Source: an uncultured Prevotella sp. (GTDB taxonomy: Bacteria; Bacteroidota; Bacteroidia; Bacteroidales; Bacteroidaceae). From it: DNA of 64,000 nucleotides. Of this stretch, positions 53,501 through 62,103 are shown one piece after another (within the stretch, counting starts at the first letter, position 1; each line of letters begins with the position of its first letter). The DNA is taken from contig CAJOFA010000003.1 of NCBI GenBank assembly GCA_905233985.1, forward strand, positions 1 through 64,000. Direction: 5' to 3'. Made by a program: the position numbers and the translations under genes. A model generated the notes under the pieces. That model was not told the origin of the DNA, ran no database searches, and saw only the letters and a program-made list of their open reading frames with translations.

Positions 53501-53824
53501 ATAATCGACGGCATCCACCATCGTCAGTTTCGGCTTCTCTATAATCTTATGCTGGAAGAAATAGTCACGGATGATTTCTGCAAGGGCCGTCTTACCCGTT
53601 CCCGTCTCACCAATGATAATGGCATTAACGCTCAGGCGCACGGACGCGATGTCCTTACGTGAATGTAAATAGGTGTAGGTGTCAACAATCGTCTTCAGCT
53701 GCTCCTTGACATCATCCATGCCTACTAACTTATCCAAGACGTTAGCAGAGGCCATGGGTTGCCCGCACCACTTACAGAACTTGGCAATCGACCTGTTTTC
53801 TCTATGACAATGCTCGCACTTCAT
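50501..53824 (-). CDS. Zinc-ribbon protein with four SpoVK/CbbX-type AAA+ modules
   Basis: 1107 residues. Zinc ribbon Cys3, Cys6, Cys17, Cys20. Four AAA+ modules: Walker A at about 72-79 (GETGTGKT), 334-341, 610-617 and 888-895 (all GNPGTGKT). Modules 2 to 4 have Walker B FVDEAY or FIDEAY and the NPGxxSRF arginine, with a 277-residue period. Module 1 is divergent, with FFDN in place of the DE pair and ANRF, so is probably regulatory. CbbX/SpoVK modules usually form hexamers that thread or remodel partner proteins. One chain with four modules is unusual. Coupled to its neighbours by ATGA overlaps on both sides. Confidence 0.9.
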   Translation of the reverse strand: MKCEHCHRENRSIAKFCKWCGQPMASANVLDKLVGMDDVKEQLKTIVDTYTYLHSRKDIASVRLSVNAIIIGETGTGKTALAEIIRDYFFQHKIIEKPKLTMVDAVDYSRFVDKWEDNIKKARDGILFFDNVQKLLPDKYSNQVNPLDKLFVEMDRWEDNPIVIISGLTKGLEDFLASNPAVANRFKYTFKLKTPDYMDLYHICRMVLRTKYGITNYSAAAESKLQRYFKYQVKIKDETFGYAHIANKVAEDIFTSFISRGTTATQVEENDIRGYVPAERTLDEILADLDTFIGMDEVKSAVREMAFSVQNNVQRAERGLGEQVNAGMHIILTGNPGTGKTTIARKLGEILAAIGYLDSGHVVEVDRAQMISPYQGETPKVVDRLCDKAIGGILFVDEAYTLAPLSSGGERDNQGAQALEKLMKRMEDDRGKFVVIAAGYRTEMENLFRINPGFRSRFNYFLNIDDYTPDQLYQIMLVFAKEKKYVFSHDAEELTLKMITEMYNSRDKDFANGRAMRQLFDKICSRQAERLQKNNISTMTDEQLMSIEVEDIPYEAPQAVDYTDCLKKLDGLVGLSAVKKEISNLAAFLNLQIARGEQNTFQGKHYVFTGNPGTGKTTVARIMADVFRTLGVVSRGQLIEADRSKLVAGYSGQTAIKTNQLIDTAMGGVLFIDEAYTLKSNDGDSFGSEAIDTLLKRLEDDRGKFVCIVAGYTEQMHDFIDTNPGLKSRFTQTIHFDDYNPDELTEIFLNLAKSKKFTVDEETQGAIHRQFEQLYLRRDKNFGNAREARRIFNEAVERQSQRLIGEMNQPGFRESDMYCLTAADLPMAQSEKVRPLDEVLNELDEFVGMRSVKNMIRRLAVQSMFMKQRAAAGAGKVQQMAMNFILTGNPGTGKTSIARKMGEVLQSMEILPTSRVIEASRATLVGKYMGETPKIVNNMCDKAMGGILFIDEAYTLSDENDQYGKEAIDTLMKRMEDDRGKFVVVAAGYKDKMEEFLTMNSGLASRFTHKLHIDDYNEDELLAIFKRMAAKDNYTLSPGAEFKLMDLICRMLVNKDESFGNAREMRNLLDATIQQLSVRVSSMPASEVTTETYQLIQPEDIKDDIPS

Positions 53825-56787
53825 TCAACTGTCTTCTGTATGTTCTTATCTACTTTCTGAGTAGGACTCAGGCTCCAGTGGTCTAAGTCAGGATTGCCCA
53901 CGTTCAGCAGCTTAGGACTGTAGATGCAGAGTTCCAGCAGCAGGACAAGCACCAAGACACTCCACAGGATGTAGTGAATGACCGACTCACCCGCTACGGA
54001 GTGTACCTGGTTCTGCACATCGTCCAGAACACCGAACTTAGAGCTCTTGTATCTGTATGACTTGGTCTTGAACGTATAGTACAGCGGCTCCAGCAGCTCC
54101 GACTTGATGTCGTCGTTGAGGACGGTACTGATCAACGTCTTATCATCCTTCTTGTCGGAACGGAAATCCGTGAAGTGGCATACCACCATATATAACAAAG
54201 ACAGCAGGATGACGGCGGGGATGAAAGCCGAGTAATGTGAATGGTACACATACTTCAGAGTCCAGATGGGTATGACTGATGACATAGCACCTAGGGCTCC
54301 CCACAGGCATGAGAAGACAAAGCCGTAGCCTCGGAAGTAGGCACGTGTAGCAACGATGATAGCCGACATGCCGCCAAGAGGAACACCAATGGTAAAGAAG
54401 GCATGTTTCAGCAGATAGATACGACCCATCTCTGTGATGCCGACAAAGATGACTGCCAGCAGCCATACAGCACAAAGTCCATAGAACAGATAGCGCCAAA
54501 TCTTCTCCTTGCCCTTGGCCTTGGTGTAGCTTGAACGCACCTCGTTGAAGCGACGGGAGGTTTCTTCCTTGGCTGTCATATAACGGCGATAGTAAGGCTG
54601 GTGGCTGTCCAGTTCGCCAAGCTTCATCACCCACTCTTCCAGAGCACGCTCGTAGCTGTACTCCTCGCTGAAGTCACGGAACGGATCTTCATGATACCAG
54701 ACAGAAAGCCACTGGCAGAAGGAGCCGTTTTGTATCTCGTGTTTCAGCAGAGACTTCGACACATCCTTCACCTGCTCAATGTCGGAAAGCATTGTTCCGT
54801 CAGAAAGTTGATAGACAGGAGCAACACCTAAGATGCGACAGAACCGGTAGGCGGCAGTCTTCATATCGTAGGCGCTGAGACGCTCACGGTTCTCGTCACT
54901 CTTCAGGTCGAAATTGCGGGTGGCCTCACTCATCTGCTCATACCAGCCATGCAACTGAGCGAAGTAGTTGAAGCGTCCCTCGGGGTCGGCATAGTCAGCA
55001 ATCTCTGTCTCCACGACGGAGTCATCCACATACTGCCACTTGACCAAACTGTCACGCAGCACTTCACCGACCTGCTGAGGACTGCAGGCCTCACGCAAAT
55101 CGAACGGTGCCTCACGATAGACATTATACAGCACCTTATAAGCCAGCTGGCGCGAATGTTTCTGTCCGCTGGTCATGATACGCAGCGACTCACAAGCCAT
55201 CTTGTCCTCATGGCTGTACATCCATGAAAGCAAGCGTCCGTCGGTCAGGCTCAGCCATTCGTCGTCGGTCATCTCCTGGTTACCGAAAGCCTTGACAATC
55301 TCAGCAAGGCTCGATGAGGGGTATTTCGACAGGAATGGTATGGTCTTGTCCATCTCGTACACCGTCTTGATGACGGCCACTTTTCCGTCAAAGTCCTTGC
55401 GGGGCTCGAAGTATGAACGCAGACGGTCAATGTCCAGCTTGGTGTGCGACTCCAGATAGAGCCACAGCCTATCGTTGCGGTTCCGCAGATAGACGGCATA
55501 CTCATCCGAATAGCTTAACATGGAAATGGCCATGCTGTGAATGTCGTCACAGAGGTTACCCTTGACATCCTGATACGGATAAGTGGGCTCCATCGCATAG
55601 ACGGAAGCCATCAGTCCTGCACGTTGGTCGGCGGGGTACTTGTTCTGAACGATGTCCTTCACCACCGTGCTCAGCTTCACGTTGCCGCACTGCTCAAGCC
55701 ATGTGGTCAGACGTCCGCCATAGAGGTAACCCATAGCCAGACGGTCATATTCGAGCAGCAGCGGTATGAGCTCATGCACGTTGTCAGCCACGATGTTATG
55801 CTCGGGGTCAACGACAAAGCTCTTATATCTCAGAATGGGCGACGAGACATCAATCTTCGGGGATTCGCCGAGGAACCACTTTTCCACTTCCTCGTAGCCC
55901 CAGCGGTTCTGCGGATTGACGGCTGTCAAACCCTGCACAATCAATTTGACGCGCTCGGGCAGCTCGCTGATTCTCGGCAGTCGGCCTTCGTTCTTGCGGC
56001 GCATCATCACGCGCTCGTTGGAACTCAGCGGATTCTCACCCAACCAGAGCGTATGCAGCGTGATACCGAGCGAATAGAAATCCACCGCCGGTGTTATCTC
56101 CACGACGCCGTCTATCACGTCATTATACATCTCAGGAGCAGCATAGACAGGTGTGCGTGCCTGTGTGGTGCGGTGAACACTCTCATTCTCTCCCATGATG
56201 GAGGAGATACCGAAATCGCCAAGTACGATTTGGGTTTGTTCTTTGTCGCGGAAGAAGAAATTGCTGGGTTTGATGTCCTTATGAATGACGCTGTTGTTAT
56301 GGCAATAGGCCAAGGCAGCAGCACATTGCAAGGCAATGCGTCGGAACTGGTCAAAATCCTGTCTGAGCTTGTATTCATTGAGCGTGCCGCCTTGCAGGTA
56401 CTCCATCAGTTCGTAGTCGCGGTTCTTGCCATCTACATACGTCTTTCCGAAATCCATCAGCTTGACAATCATCTCCATGTCCATCATGCGGACGATTTTC
56501 ACCATGCTTTTCTTGATGCTGAAAGTCGGATAATAGATTTTGAGCACATACTCGCGGCTGCTTCTTTCAACAAGGAACACCTGTGCCTCACCGGAGTTAT
56601 CGCTCAGGCAACGGATGTTCTTATAATGACAGCCTTTCAGAACGAACACATCGTCATTTGTCTCGCTCTTCTCGGCTGCTCCCTCCGGCCTCTGCGTGGT
56701 GTTCATTGCAGCATTGTCGGCTGCAAGGTCTTCTACCCTCATGGTGGTGGAGGAGTCGGGACGTTTGGTTTTAACAGTCTGATCCAT
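53821..56787 (-). CDS. Membrane Ser/Thr protein kinase
   Basis: 988 residues. Kinase domain about 50-315: ATP-lysine K83 in EYVLKIYY, catalytic loop IHKDIKPSN (169-176; HKD in place of HRD), DFG at 191-193, and TPVYAAPEMY for substrate. A Gly-rich loop is poorly formed (LSDNSGEAQVF). A long helical middle (about 320-760) has no known motif, and about five transmembrane helices lie in the last 220 residues (for example LFYGLCAVWLLAVIFVGI). Starts TAATG with the zinc-ribbon gene. Likely active; signal input unknown. Confidence 0.9.
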   Translation of the reverse strand: MDQTVKTKRPDSSTTMRVEDLAADNAAMNTTQRPEGAAEKSETNDDVFVLKGCHYKNIRCLSDNSGEAQVFLVERSSREYVLKIYYPTFSIKKSMVKIVRMMDMEMIVKLMDFGKTYVDGKNRDYELMEYLQGGTLNEYKLRQDFDQFRRIALQCAAALAYCHNNSVIHKDIKPSNFFFRDKEQTQIVLGDFGISSIMGENESVHRTTQARTPVYAAPEMYNDVIDGVVEITPAVDFYSLGITLHTLWLGENPLSSNERVMMRRKNEGRLPRISELPERVKLIVQGLTAVNPQNRWGYEEVEKWFLGESPKIDVSSPILRYKSFVVDPEHNIVADNVHELIPLLLEYDRLAMGYLYGGRLTTWLEQCGNVKLSTVVKDIVQNKYPADQRAGLMASVYAMEPTYPYQDVKGNLCDDIHSMAISMLSYSDEYAVYLRNRNDRLWLYLESHTKLDIDRLRSYFEPRKDFDGKVAVIKTVYEMDKTIPFLSKYPSSSLAEIVKAFGNQEMTDDEWLSLTDGRLLSWMYSHEDKMACESLRIMTSGQKHSRQLAYKVLYNVYREAPFDLREACSPQQVGEVLRDSLVKWQYVDDSVVETEIADYADPEGRFNYFAQLHGWYEQMSEATRNFDLKSDENRERLSAYDMKTAAYRFCRILGVAPVYQLSDGTMLSDIEQVKDVSKSLLKHEIQNGSFCQWLSVWYHEDPFRDFSEEYSYERALEEWVMKLGELDSHQPYYRRYMTAKEETSRRFNEVRSSYTKAKGKEKIWRYLFYGLCAVWLLAVIFVGITEMGRIYLLKHAFFTIGVPLGGMSAIIVATRAYFRGYGFVFSCLWGALGAMSSVIPIWTLKYVYHSHYSAFIPAVILLSLLYMVVCHFTDFRSDKKDDKTLISTVLNDDIKSELLEPLYYTFKTKSYRYKSSKFGVLDDVQNQVHSVAGESVIHYILWSVLVLVLLLELCIYSPKLLNVGNPDLDHWSLSPTQKVDKNIQKTVE

Positions 56788-57728
56788 TATTTGTTGTCGT
56801 CTTTAATTTCTACTGAAGTATTCTTTCCAAGCACTACCCACTTGCCACCGAGCTGCGGCTTGGCGCAACCACAGGGGCTGCTGTGCATGGCATGTTTCCA
56901 GTTGCACACCCACGCCAGTCGTACACCGACGGGCTTGCAGGCCATCGCGAAGTTACGGGCCTTAACGGGTGAGGGCTGCTGGGGCACGGCAAACTTGTCG
57001 AGCGTGGAGGAAATCTCCTTGATTTTCTCGTTCTTCTTCTCCTTGAGCTCTTCCTTCGTCATGCGCTTCGACGTCTTGACGGGGACCTCATAATCCTGGA
57101 TGCCGCGGTCCTCAGCCAGCAGCTTCAGCACACGCTCACGCAACTGGGCGTTCACCTGCTCGCGAACTACGTCACGCTCTGAGTTATACGGTACCATGTC
57201 GTCCAACTGGGAGAACTCGGCAACGAGGTCCTGCAGTTCCTTGTACTCCACGTTGCTCTGCAGCTCCTTCACCATCTGCTTGGCCTCATCGGTCAGCGCA
57301 TTACCGCATTGCTTGCAGAAAGCAAAGCTGTTGAGCGTATGGCATACGGGGCAGACGATGCCGCCGCGCGGACTTCCGCACTCAGGACAGTAGGCCTCAT
57401 TGCCTCCCAGGTGAGCGCCGCAGAAGGAACAGACATCCTTGCGGATATAATGATGACACACCTCGCAATAGTCGGCATCAGGGTCAACCTCTGCCCCGCA
57501 ATGCGGGCAATTCATGGTATGAAGCGGTTGACCACACGAAGCACAGAAAACTGCCTCGGCTTCATTCATAGTTCCACAATGAGGACATTGCACGGTTGCG
57601 GCCATCTGCTGCGCCATTTCCTGCTGTTGCTCAGCGACAGGTGCCTCCTGCTCATACTGCATTTCCTGTTCCATAGATTGCATCCCCCTATTGGTTCGCT
57701 CTATGTTGGAAAAATCGTCGTTTATCAT
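56787..57728 (-). CDS. Four-zinc-ribbon protein heading the kinase operon
   Basis: 313 residues: a Gln/Glu-rich N-terminus, four zinc ribbons in a row (CPHCG..CASCG, CPHCG..CEVCH, CSFCG..CPECG, CPVCH..CKQCG; about 48-145), a charged helical region (about 150-255) and a C-terminal Cys segment (WVCNWKHAMHSSPCGCAK). Probable protein-protein or nucleic-acid adaptor. Shares its zinc ribbon type with the FHA, AAA+ and 45444 proteins. Confidence 0.85.
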   Translation of the reverse strand: MINDDFSNIERTNRGMQSMEQEMQYEQEAPVAEQQQEMAQQMAATVQCPHCGTMNEAEAVFCASCGQPLHTMNCPHCGAEVDPDADYCEVCHHYIRKDVCSFCGAHLGGNEAYCPECGSPRGGIVCPVCHTLNSFAFCKQCGNALTDEAKQMVKELQSNVEYKELQDLVAEFSQLDDMVPYNSERDVVREQVNAQLRERVLKLLAEDRGIQDYEVPVKTSKRMTKEELKEKKNEKIKEISSTLDKFAVPQQPSPVKARNFAMACKPVGVRLAWVCNWKHAMHSSPCGCAKPQLGGKWVVLGKNTSVEIKDDNK

Positions 57729-57781
57729 ATTTTTTGCTCGGTTTTTGTCGGTTTTTACGTTACCTTCTCAAATTTTAACGG

Positions 57782-57811
57782 CAAAGTTATAAAAAAAATC
57801 CATATCACAAA
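57782..57811 (-). promoter_or_regulatory. Promoter of the kinase/AAA+/FHA/PP2C operon
   Basis: Minus strand TTTG (complement of 57808-57811), 18-nt spacer, TAACTTTG (complement of 57782-57789). The spacer is slightly short. It abuts the terminator of the upstream M13 gene. Confidence 0.65.
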
Positions 57812-57814
57812 ACA

Positions 57815-57852
57815 AAAACCGCCGTAAATTTTATTTACGACGGCATTTTTTC
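57815..57852 (-). terminator. Terminator after the M13 peptidase gene
   Basis: GCCGTAAAT (57821-57829) pairs with ATTTACG-CGGC (57833-57844); A and T runs on both sides make it bidirectional. Confidence 0.85.
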
Positions 57853-57869
57853 TTGAATTATTGTTAAAA

Positions 57870-59897
57870 TTACCATAATTCGAGGCGTTTTTCCTTGGGA
57901 ATGTACATTTCATCACCCTCTTTGATGCCAAAAGCCTCATACCACGCATCGATGTGGGGAAGTGCTCCGTTGACACGCCAGCGACCCAGCGAATGAGGGT
58001 CACTTTTGGTGCGGTTCCGAATCTCCGCATCCGTGATATTTCCTGCCCAAACTCCTGCATAAGCCAGGAAGAAGCGCTGCTCGGGCGTGAGACCGTCGAT
58101 GACGGGCAGCGGATTGTTCTTCGTGGCATTCTTGAAGGCTGCAAAAGCCACCTGCAAGCCACCGTGGTCGGCCAGGTTCTCACCCAGCGTCAGACGTCCG
58201 TTGCCATTGAGGTCGGGCAGCACCTTGATAGCCGAGAAGAAGTCGGCATACTTGTCGGTACGCTCCACGAAGTTCTGCGCATCTGACTCCTTCCACCAGT
58301 CGTGCATGTTACCGTCTTTGTCGAAGCGGCGGCCCTGGTCGTCAAAGCCGTGCGTCATCTCGTGTCCAATGACGACACCGATGGCACCGTAGTTGAAGGC
58401 GTCGTCAGCCGTCGGGTCGAAGAAGGGCACCTGCAGGATGCCTGCGGGGAAGCAAATTTCGTTGGTGGTGGGGTTATAGTATGCGTTCACCGTCTGCGGC
58501 CTCATGTACCAGTCGTCGCGGTCAACGGGCTTGCCTGCCGTGTGTTCTATTTCCCACTGGTTCCAGAAACGGCTGCACTCACGCATGTTCTCATAGTACG
58601 ACTTCGAGGGGTCGATGGTCAGCTTCGAGAGGTCCGTCCACTTGTCGGGATAACCCACTTTCACATAGAACGTGTTGAGCTTGAGCAGGGCGTTCACTTT
58701 CGTCGAGTCGTCCATCCAGTCCTGTGCCGCAATGCGCTCACCCAGTGCAATTTGCAAGTTATGCACCAGTTCCTTCATGCGCTCCTTGGATGAAGCGGGG
58801 AAATACTTATCGACATAGATGCGTCCGAGTGCCTCGCCCATGACGCCTTCTACCTGGTTGGTGGCACGTTTCCAGCGCGGATAGTTCTCCTTACGGCCTG
58901 ACATCACCTTGCCGCTGAACTCAAAGTTGGCCTCGGCCACTTCCTCGCTCAGCAGGCCTGCTGCACCCTTGATGAGGCGCCACTCCAGATAGTCACGATA
59001 GGAAGCCGGCACGAGCTTGGCCACCACGATGTCGGCACCGGCCATGAAGTCGGGCTGACCTACGATCATCTCCTGGATATACCGGCTCTCGATGCCCTTG
59101 GCGTTCATCAGTTTCTCTAACTGCAGGTGCAGGTACTTACTGTCGAACTCCGCCAACGTCATTTTGTTGTAGTTGGCAATGGGGTCGCGCAGCTCGGTTC
59201 TCGACTTGGAAACCTTGGCCAGTTCCGTCTCGATTTTCATGATGTTCTTCATCTTTTTCGTGGCTGCTCCTTTACTATAGCCAAATAGTTGGAACATACG
59301 GACAATGTGCAACTTATACTCTTCACGAATTTTCTTCGTTGCCTCGTCGTTATCCAAGTAATATTCCTTCTGTCCGAGGGTGATTCCGCCCTGCGAAATA
59401 TTCAGGATATTCTGTGTCGCATTCTTGTCGTCGGCACCCATTCCGGCAGAGAAGAAACCTGACCCGCCATACTGAGCCAGCTCCATCTGAATGTCAAACA
59501 ACTGCTGCATGGTCTTGGCCTCGTCCATGCGTTTCAGCATGGGCATCAGGGGCTCCACGCCCTCACGGTCGCGGCGCACGGAGTCAATGGCCAACTTGTA
59601 GAGGTCGCTCAGCTTCTGCTCTATACTACCCTTCGGGTAGCTGCCGCTCTGCAGGTCCTGCAGAATGCCGTTGATGCGCTTGTCATTGTCCTGCGCCAGA
59701 CGGTCGAAACTGCCGAAGCGCGAATAGGCCGCCGGCAGCGGGTTCTTCGTCATCCATCCGCCACAGGCGTACTCATAGAAATCATGGCCAGCTGCCACTT
59801 GCGGGTTCATGTTGCTCAGGTCAATGCCCGAGCGCAACTGTGCTTGTGCGGTGACAGCCATCGTTGCAAATGCCATCATAGTGAATAGTTTTTTCAT
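57870..59897 (-). CDS. M13-family zinc metallopeptidase (PepO/neprilysin-like)
   Basis: 675 residues, signal peptide 1-19, N-terminal helical domain and catalytic domain with VVIGHEMTHGFDDQGRRFD (HExxH), LTLGENLADHGG (third zinc ligand Glu) and NAYYNPTTNEICFPAGILQ. Secreted or periplasmic oligopeptidase; ends in basic KEKRLELW, near the family C-terminal -W. Lies 38 nt behind the ABC-F gene. Confidence 0.94.
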   Translation of the reverse strand: MKKLFTMMAFATMAVTAQAQLRSGIDLSNMNPQVAAGHDFYEYACGGWMTKNPLPAAYSRFGSFDRLAQDNDKRINGILQDLQSGSYPKGSIEQKLSDLYKLAIDSVRRDREGVEPLMPMLKRMDEAKTMQQLFDIQMELAQYGGSGFFSAGMGADDKNATQNILNISQGGITLGQKEYYLDNDEATKKIREEYKLHIVRMFQLFGYSKGAATKKMKNIMKIETELAKVSKSRTELRDPIANYNKMTLAEFDSKYLHLQLEKLMNAKGIESRYIQEMIVGQPDFMAGADIVVAKLVPASYRDYLEWRLIKGAAGLLSEEVAEANFEFSGKVMSGRKENYPRWKRATNQVEGVMGEALGRIYVDKYFPASSKERMKELVHNLQIALGERIAAQDWMDDSTKVNALLKLNTFYVKVGYPDKWTDLSKLTIDPSKSYYENMRECSRFWNQWEIEHTAGKPVDRDDWYMRPQTVNAYYNPTTNEICFPAGILQVPFFDPTADDAFNYGAIGVVIGHEMTHGFDDQGRRFDKDGNMHDWWKESDAQNFVERTDKYADFFSAIKVLPDLNGNGRLTLGENLADHGGLQVAFAAFKNATKNNPLPVIDGLTPEQRFFLAYAGVWAGNITDAEIRNRTKSDPHSLGRWRVNGALPHIDAWYEAFGIKEGDEMYIPKEKRLELW

Positions 59898-59923
59898 TGT
59901 TCTTTCTTATATATTAAATTTTT

Positions 59924-59951
59924 AAACATCAAACTTCAAACATCAACCATC
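59924..59951. repeat. AAACATC-type heptamer array x4
   Basis: AAACATC, AAACTTC, AAACATC, AACCATC at the junction of the ABC-F stop (59936) and the M13 gene start (59897). Same family as the CAAACTT array at 4901. Confidence 0.8.
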
Positions 59952-61909
59952 AACCGTTCCAGTTCCTCGGAGAGCTGTTCCCAGCGCTCCACCTCATCGT
60001 CCAGCGCCCGTTTGGTGGTGGTATATTCAGTCACGAGCTCCATGTCCGACGCATTCTCGGGCAGCATCAGCAGCTCGTCCAGCTCCTTCAGGCGCTTTTC
60101 TATGTCGGCAATCTTGCGCTCACTCTGCTCCACAGCCTTCTCCGCCTTGCGCACCAGTTTCTGCTGCTCCTTATGCGCAGCGTAGGAAGCAGCCCCTCCC
60201 TTGGTCCCTCCTTGTGAGAGAGGGAGATTATTAGCTGGCTGGGATAATTTCTTCGAGGAAATATCTCCTCCCTTCTCTTCAGAGAGGGGCTGGGGGTGAG
60301 TCTGCTGGAGGCTCAGCTTCAGCCAATCATAGATGCCTCCCAGGTGCTCCCTCACCTTGCCGCCGCCGAAGGCATAGACTTTCGTGACGAGGCCGTCAAG
60401 GAACTCACGGTCGTGGCTGACGATGATGGCCGTACCGTCAAAGGCACGGATGGCCTCCTTCAGCACGTCCTTCGACGCCATATCAAGGTGGTTCGTCGGC
60501 TCGTCGAGTATCAGCAGGTTGACGGGTTCCAGCAGCAGACGAATCATCGCCAGACGGCTGCGCTCACCGCCGCTGAGCACCTTCACCTTCTTGTCCGAGG
60601 CTTCGCCGCCGAACATGAATGCGCCCAGGATGTCACGTATCTTCAGGCGTATCTCACCGCGTGCCGCACGGTCGATGGTGTCAAACACCGTCAGGCTCTC
60701 GTCCAACAGCTGTGCCTGGTTCTGCGCAAAATAGCCTATCTGTACGTTATGGCCAATCTTCAGGTAGCCGTCAAACGGTATCTCGCCCATGATGCACTTC
60801 ACCAGCGTGGATTTTCCCTCGCCGTTCCTGCCCACGAACGCCACCTTCTCACCGCGTTTGATGGTGAGGTTCACGCGGTCGAACACCAGATGGTCGCCGT
60901 AGCTCTTGGCCACATCCTCGCAGATTACGGGATAGTCGCCGCTTCGCAGACAGGGCGGGAATTTCAGATGCAGCGACGAGTTATCCACCTCATCCACCTC
61001 GATGGGTACGATTTTCTCCAGCTGGCGGATTTTCTGCTGCACCTGGATGGCCTTCGTTGCCTGATAGCGGAAGCGTTCGATGAACTGACGCATGTCCTGC
61101 ATCTCCTTCTGCTGGTTCTCGTAGGCACGCAACTGCTGCTCGCGGCGCTCCTTGCGCAGCACGACATACTCGTCATACTTCACGCGGTAGTCGATAATCT
61201 GTCCGCATGAGATTTCCATCGTGCGGTTGCAGACGTTATTGATGAAAGCGCGGTCGTGACTGACCATGATCACCGCCGAGGCACTGGTAGCCAGGAACTG
61301 CTCCAGCCACTGAATAGACTCAATGTCGAGGTGGTTCGTCGGCTCGTCGAGCAACAGCACGTCAGGGCGTCGCAGCAGAATCTTGGCCAGCTCAATTCTC
61401 ATGCGCCAGCCGCCGGAGAACTCACTGGTGGGACGGTCGAAGTCCGTGCGCTCAAAGCCCAAGCCCATCAAGGTACGCTCCAGCTGTGCCTCCTGACTCT
61501 CGGCACCCATCATCAGGTAACGCTCATGCTCCTGCGTGTAGCGCTCCACCAGCGCCATATAGTCGTCGCTCTCGTAGTCGGTACGCTCCCCCATCTGCCA
61601 CTCCAACTCCTCCACGTGCTGCTTCAGCGCCGCAGCGTCGGCAAAGGCCTTCTGAGCCTCCTCACGCACGGAGGTCTCGTCGCTCAGCCTCATCACCTGC
61701 GGTAGGTAGCCCACCGTAGAGTCCTGCGGCATGCTGACCGTGCCCTCCGTGGGAGCCTGCTGACCGGCAATGATTTTGAGCAGCGTCGATTTGCCCGCAC
61801 CGTTCTTGCCGACAAGGGCAATGCGGTCGCGCCCGTTCACCACGAACGTCGCTTTCTCGAACAACGGCTTGACGCCAAACTCAATCTTCAGATTCTCTAC
61901 GGAAATCAT
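59936..61909 (-). CDS. ABC-F ATPase
   Basis: 657 residues, two ABC domains: Walker A GKNGAGKST and GRNGEGKST, signatures FSGGWRMRIELA and LSGGERSRLAM, DEPTNHLD in both, with the P-site linker between. Ribosome-acting translation factor. A GC-rich dispersed element (60196-60300) inserts THPQPLSEEKGG...LPLSQGGTKGG between domain 2 and the C-terminal coiled coil. Start at 61909 (MISVENLKIEFG); upstream codons lie in non-coding sequence. Confidence 0.9.
   Translation of the reverse strand: MISVENLKIEFGVKPLFEKATFVVNGRDRIALVGKNGAGKSTLLKIIAGQQAPTEGTVSMPQDSTVGYLPQVMRLSDETSVREEAQKAFADAAALKQHVEELEWQMGERTDYESDDYMALVERYTQEHERYLMMGAESQEAQLERTLMGLGFERTDFDRPTSEFSGGWRMRIELAKILLRRPDVLLLDEPTNHLDIESIQWLEQFLATSASAVIMVSHDRAFINNVCNRTMEISCGQIIDYRVKYDEYVVLRKERREQQLRAYENQQKEMQDMRQFIERFRYQATKAIQVQQKIRQLEKIVPIEVDEVDNSSLHLKFPPCLRSGDYPVICEDVAKSYGDHLVFDRVNLTIKRGEKVAFVGRNGEGKSTLVKCIMGEIPFDGYLKIGHNVQIGYFAQNQAQLLDESLTVFDTIDRAARGEIRLKIRDILGAFMFGGEASDKKVKVLSGGERSRLAMIRLLLEPVNLLILDEPTNHLDMASKDVLKEAIRAFDGTAIIVSHDREFLDGLVTKVYAFGGGKVREHLGGIYDWLKLSLQQTHPQPLSEEKGGDISSKKLSQPANNLPLSQGGTKGGAASYAAHKEQQKLVRKAEKAVEQSERKIADIEKRLKELDELLMLPENASDMELVTEYTTTKRALDDEVERWEQLSEELERLMVDV
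60196..60300. repeat. GC-rich dispersed element inside the ABC-F gene
   Basis: CCCCTCCCTTGGTCCCTCC and the facing CTCTTCAGAGAGGGGCTGGG flank a unique centre, and the unit is in frame. Composition and words match elements at 42312 and 63873. Confidence 0.6.
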
Positions 61910-62103
61910 GCTACCATCACATTTTGCGGCGCGAAGATACGAAGAAACGCGCAAAGCACAAAATATTTTCCCAACTTTTTTATGCCTTGCACGTTTTCTT
62001 CTTGTAGAGTTTTTATCGGATGGTGATCCAGACGGCCTCACCCCTACCCTTGGCCTCGACGATTTTCTGCTTCAGGCGGTGTCATCGGGCGTGAGCATGC
62101 CAC

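Noticed and set aside
62013..62075. Possible gene remnant on the minus strand (frame ending KIVEAKGRGEAVWITIR-stop)
   Set aside because: Only 20 codons without a start, closed upstream by a stop. It looks protein-like, but too short to support.
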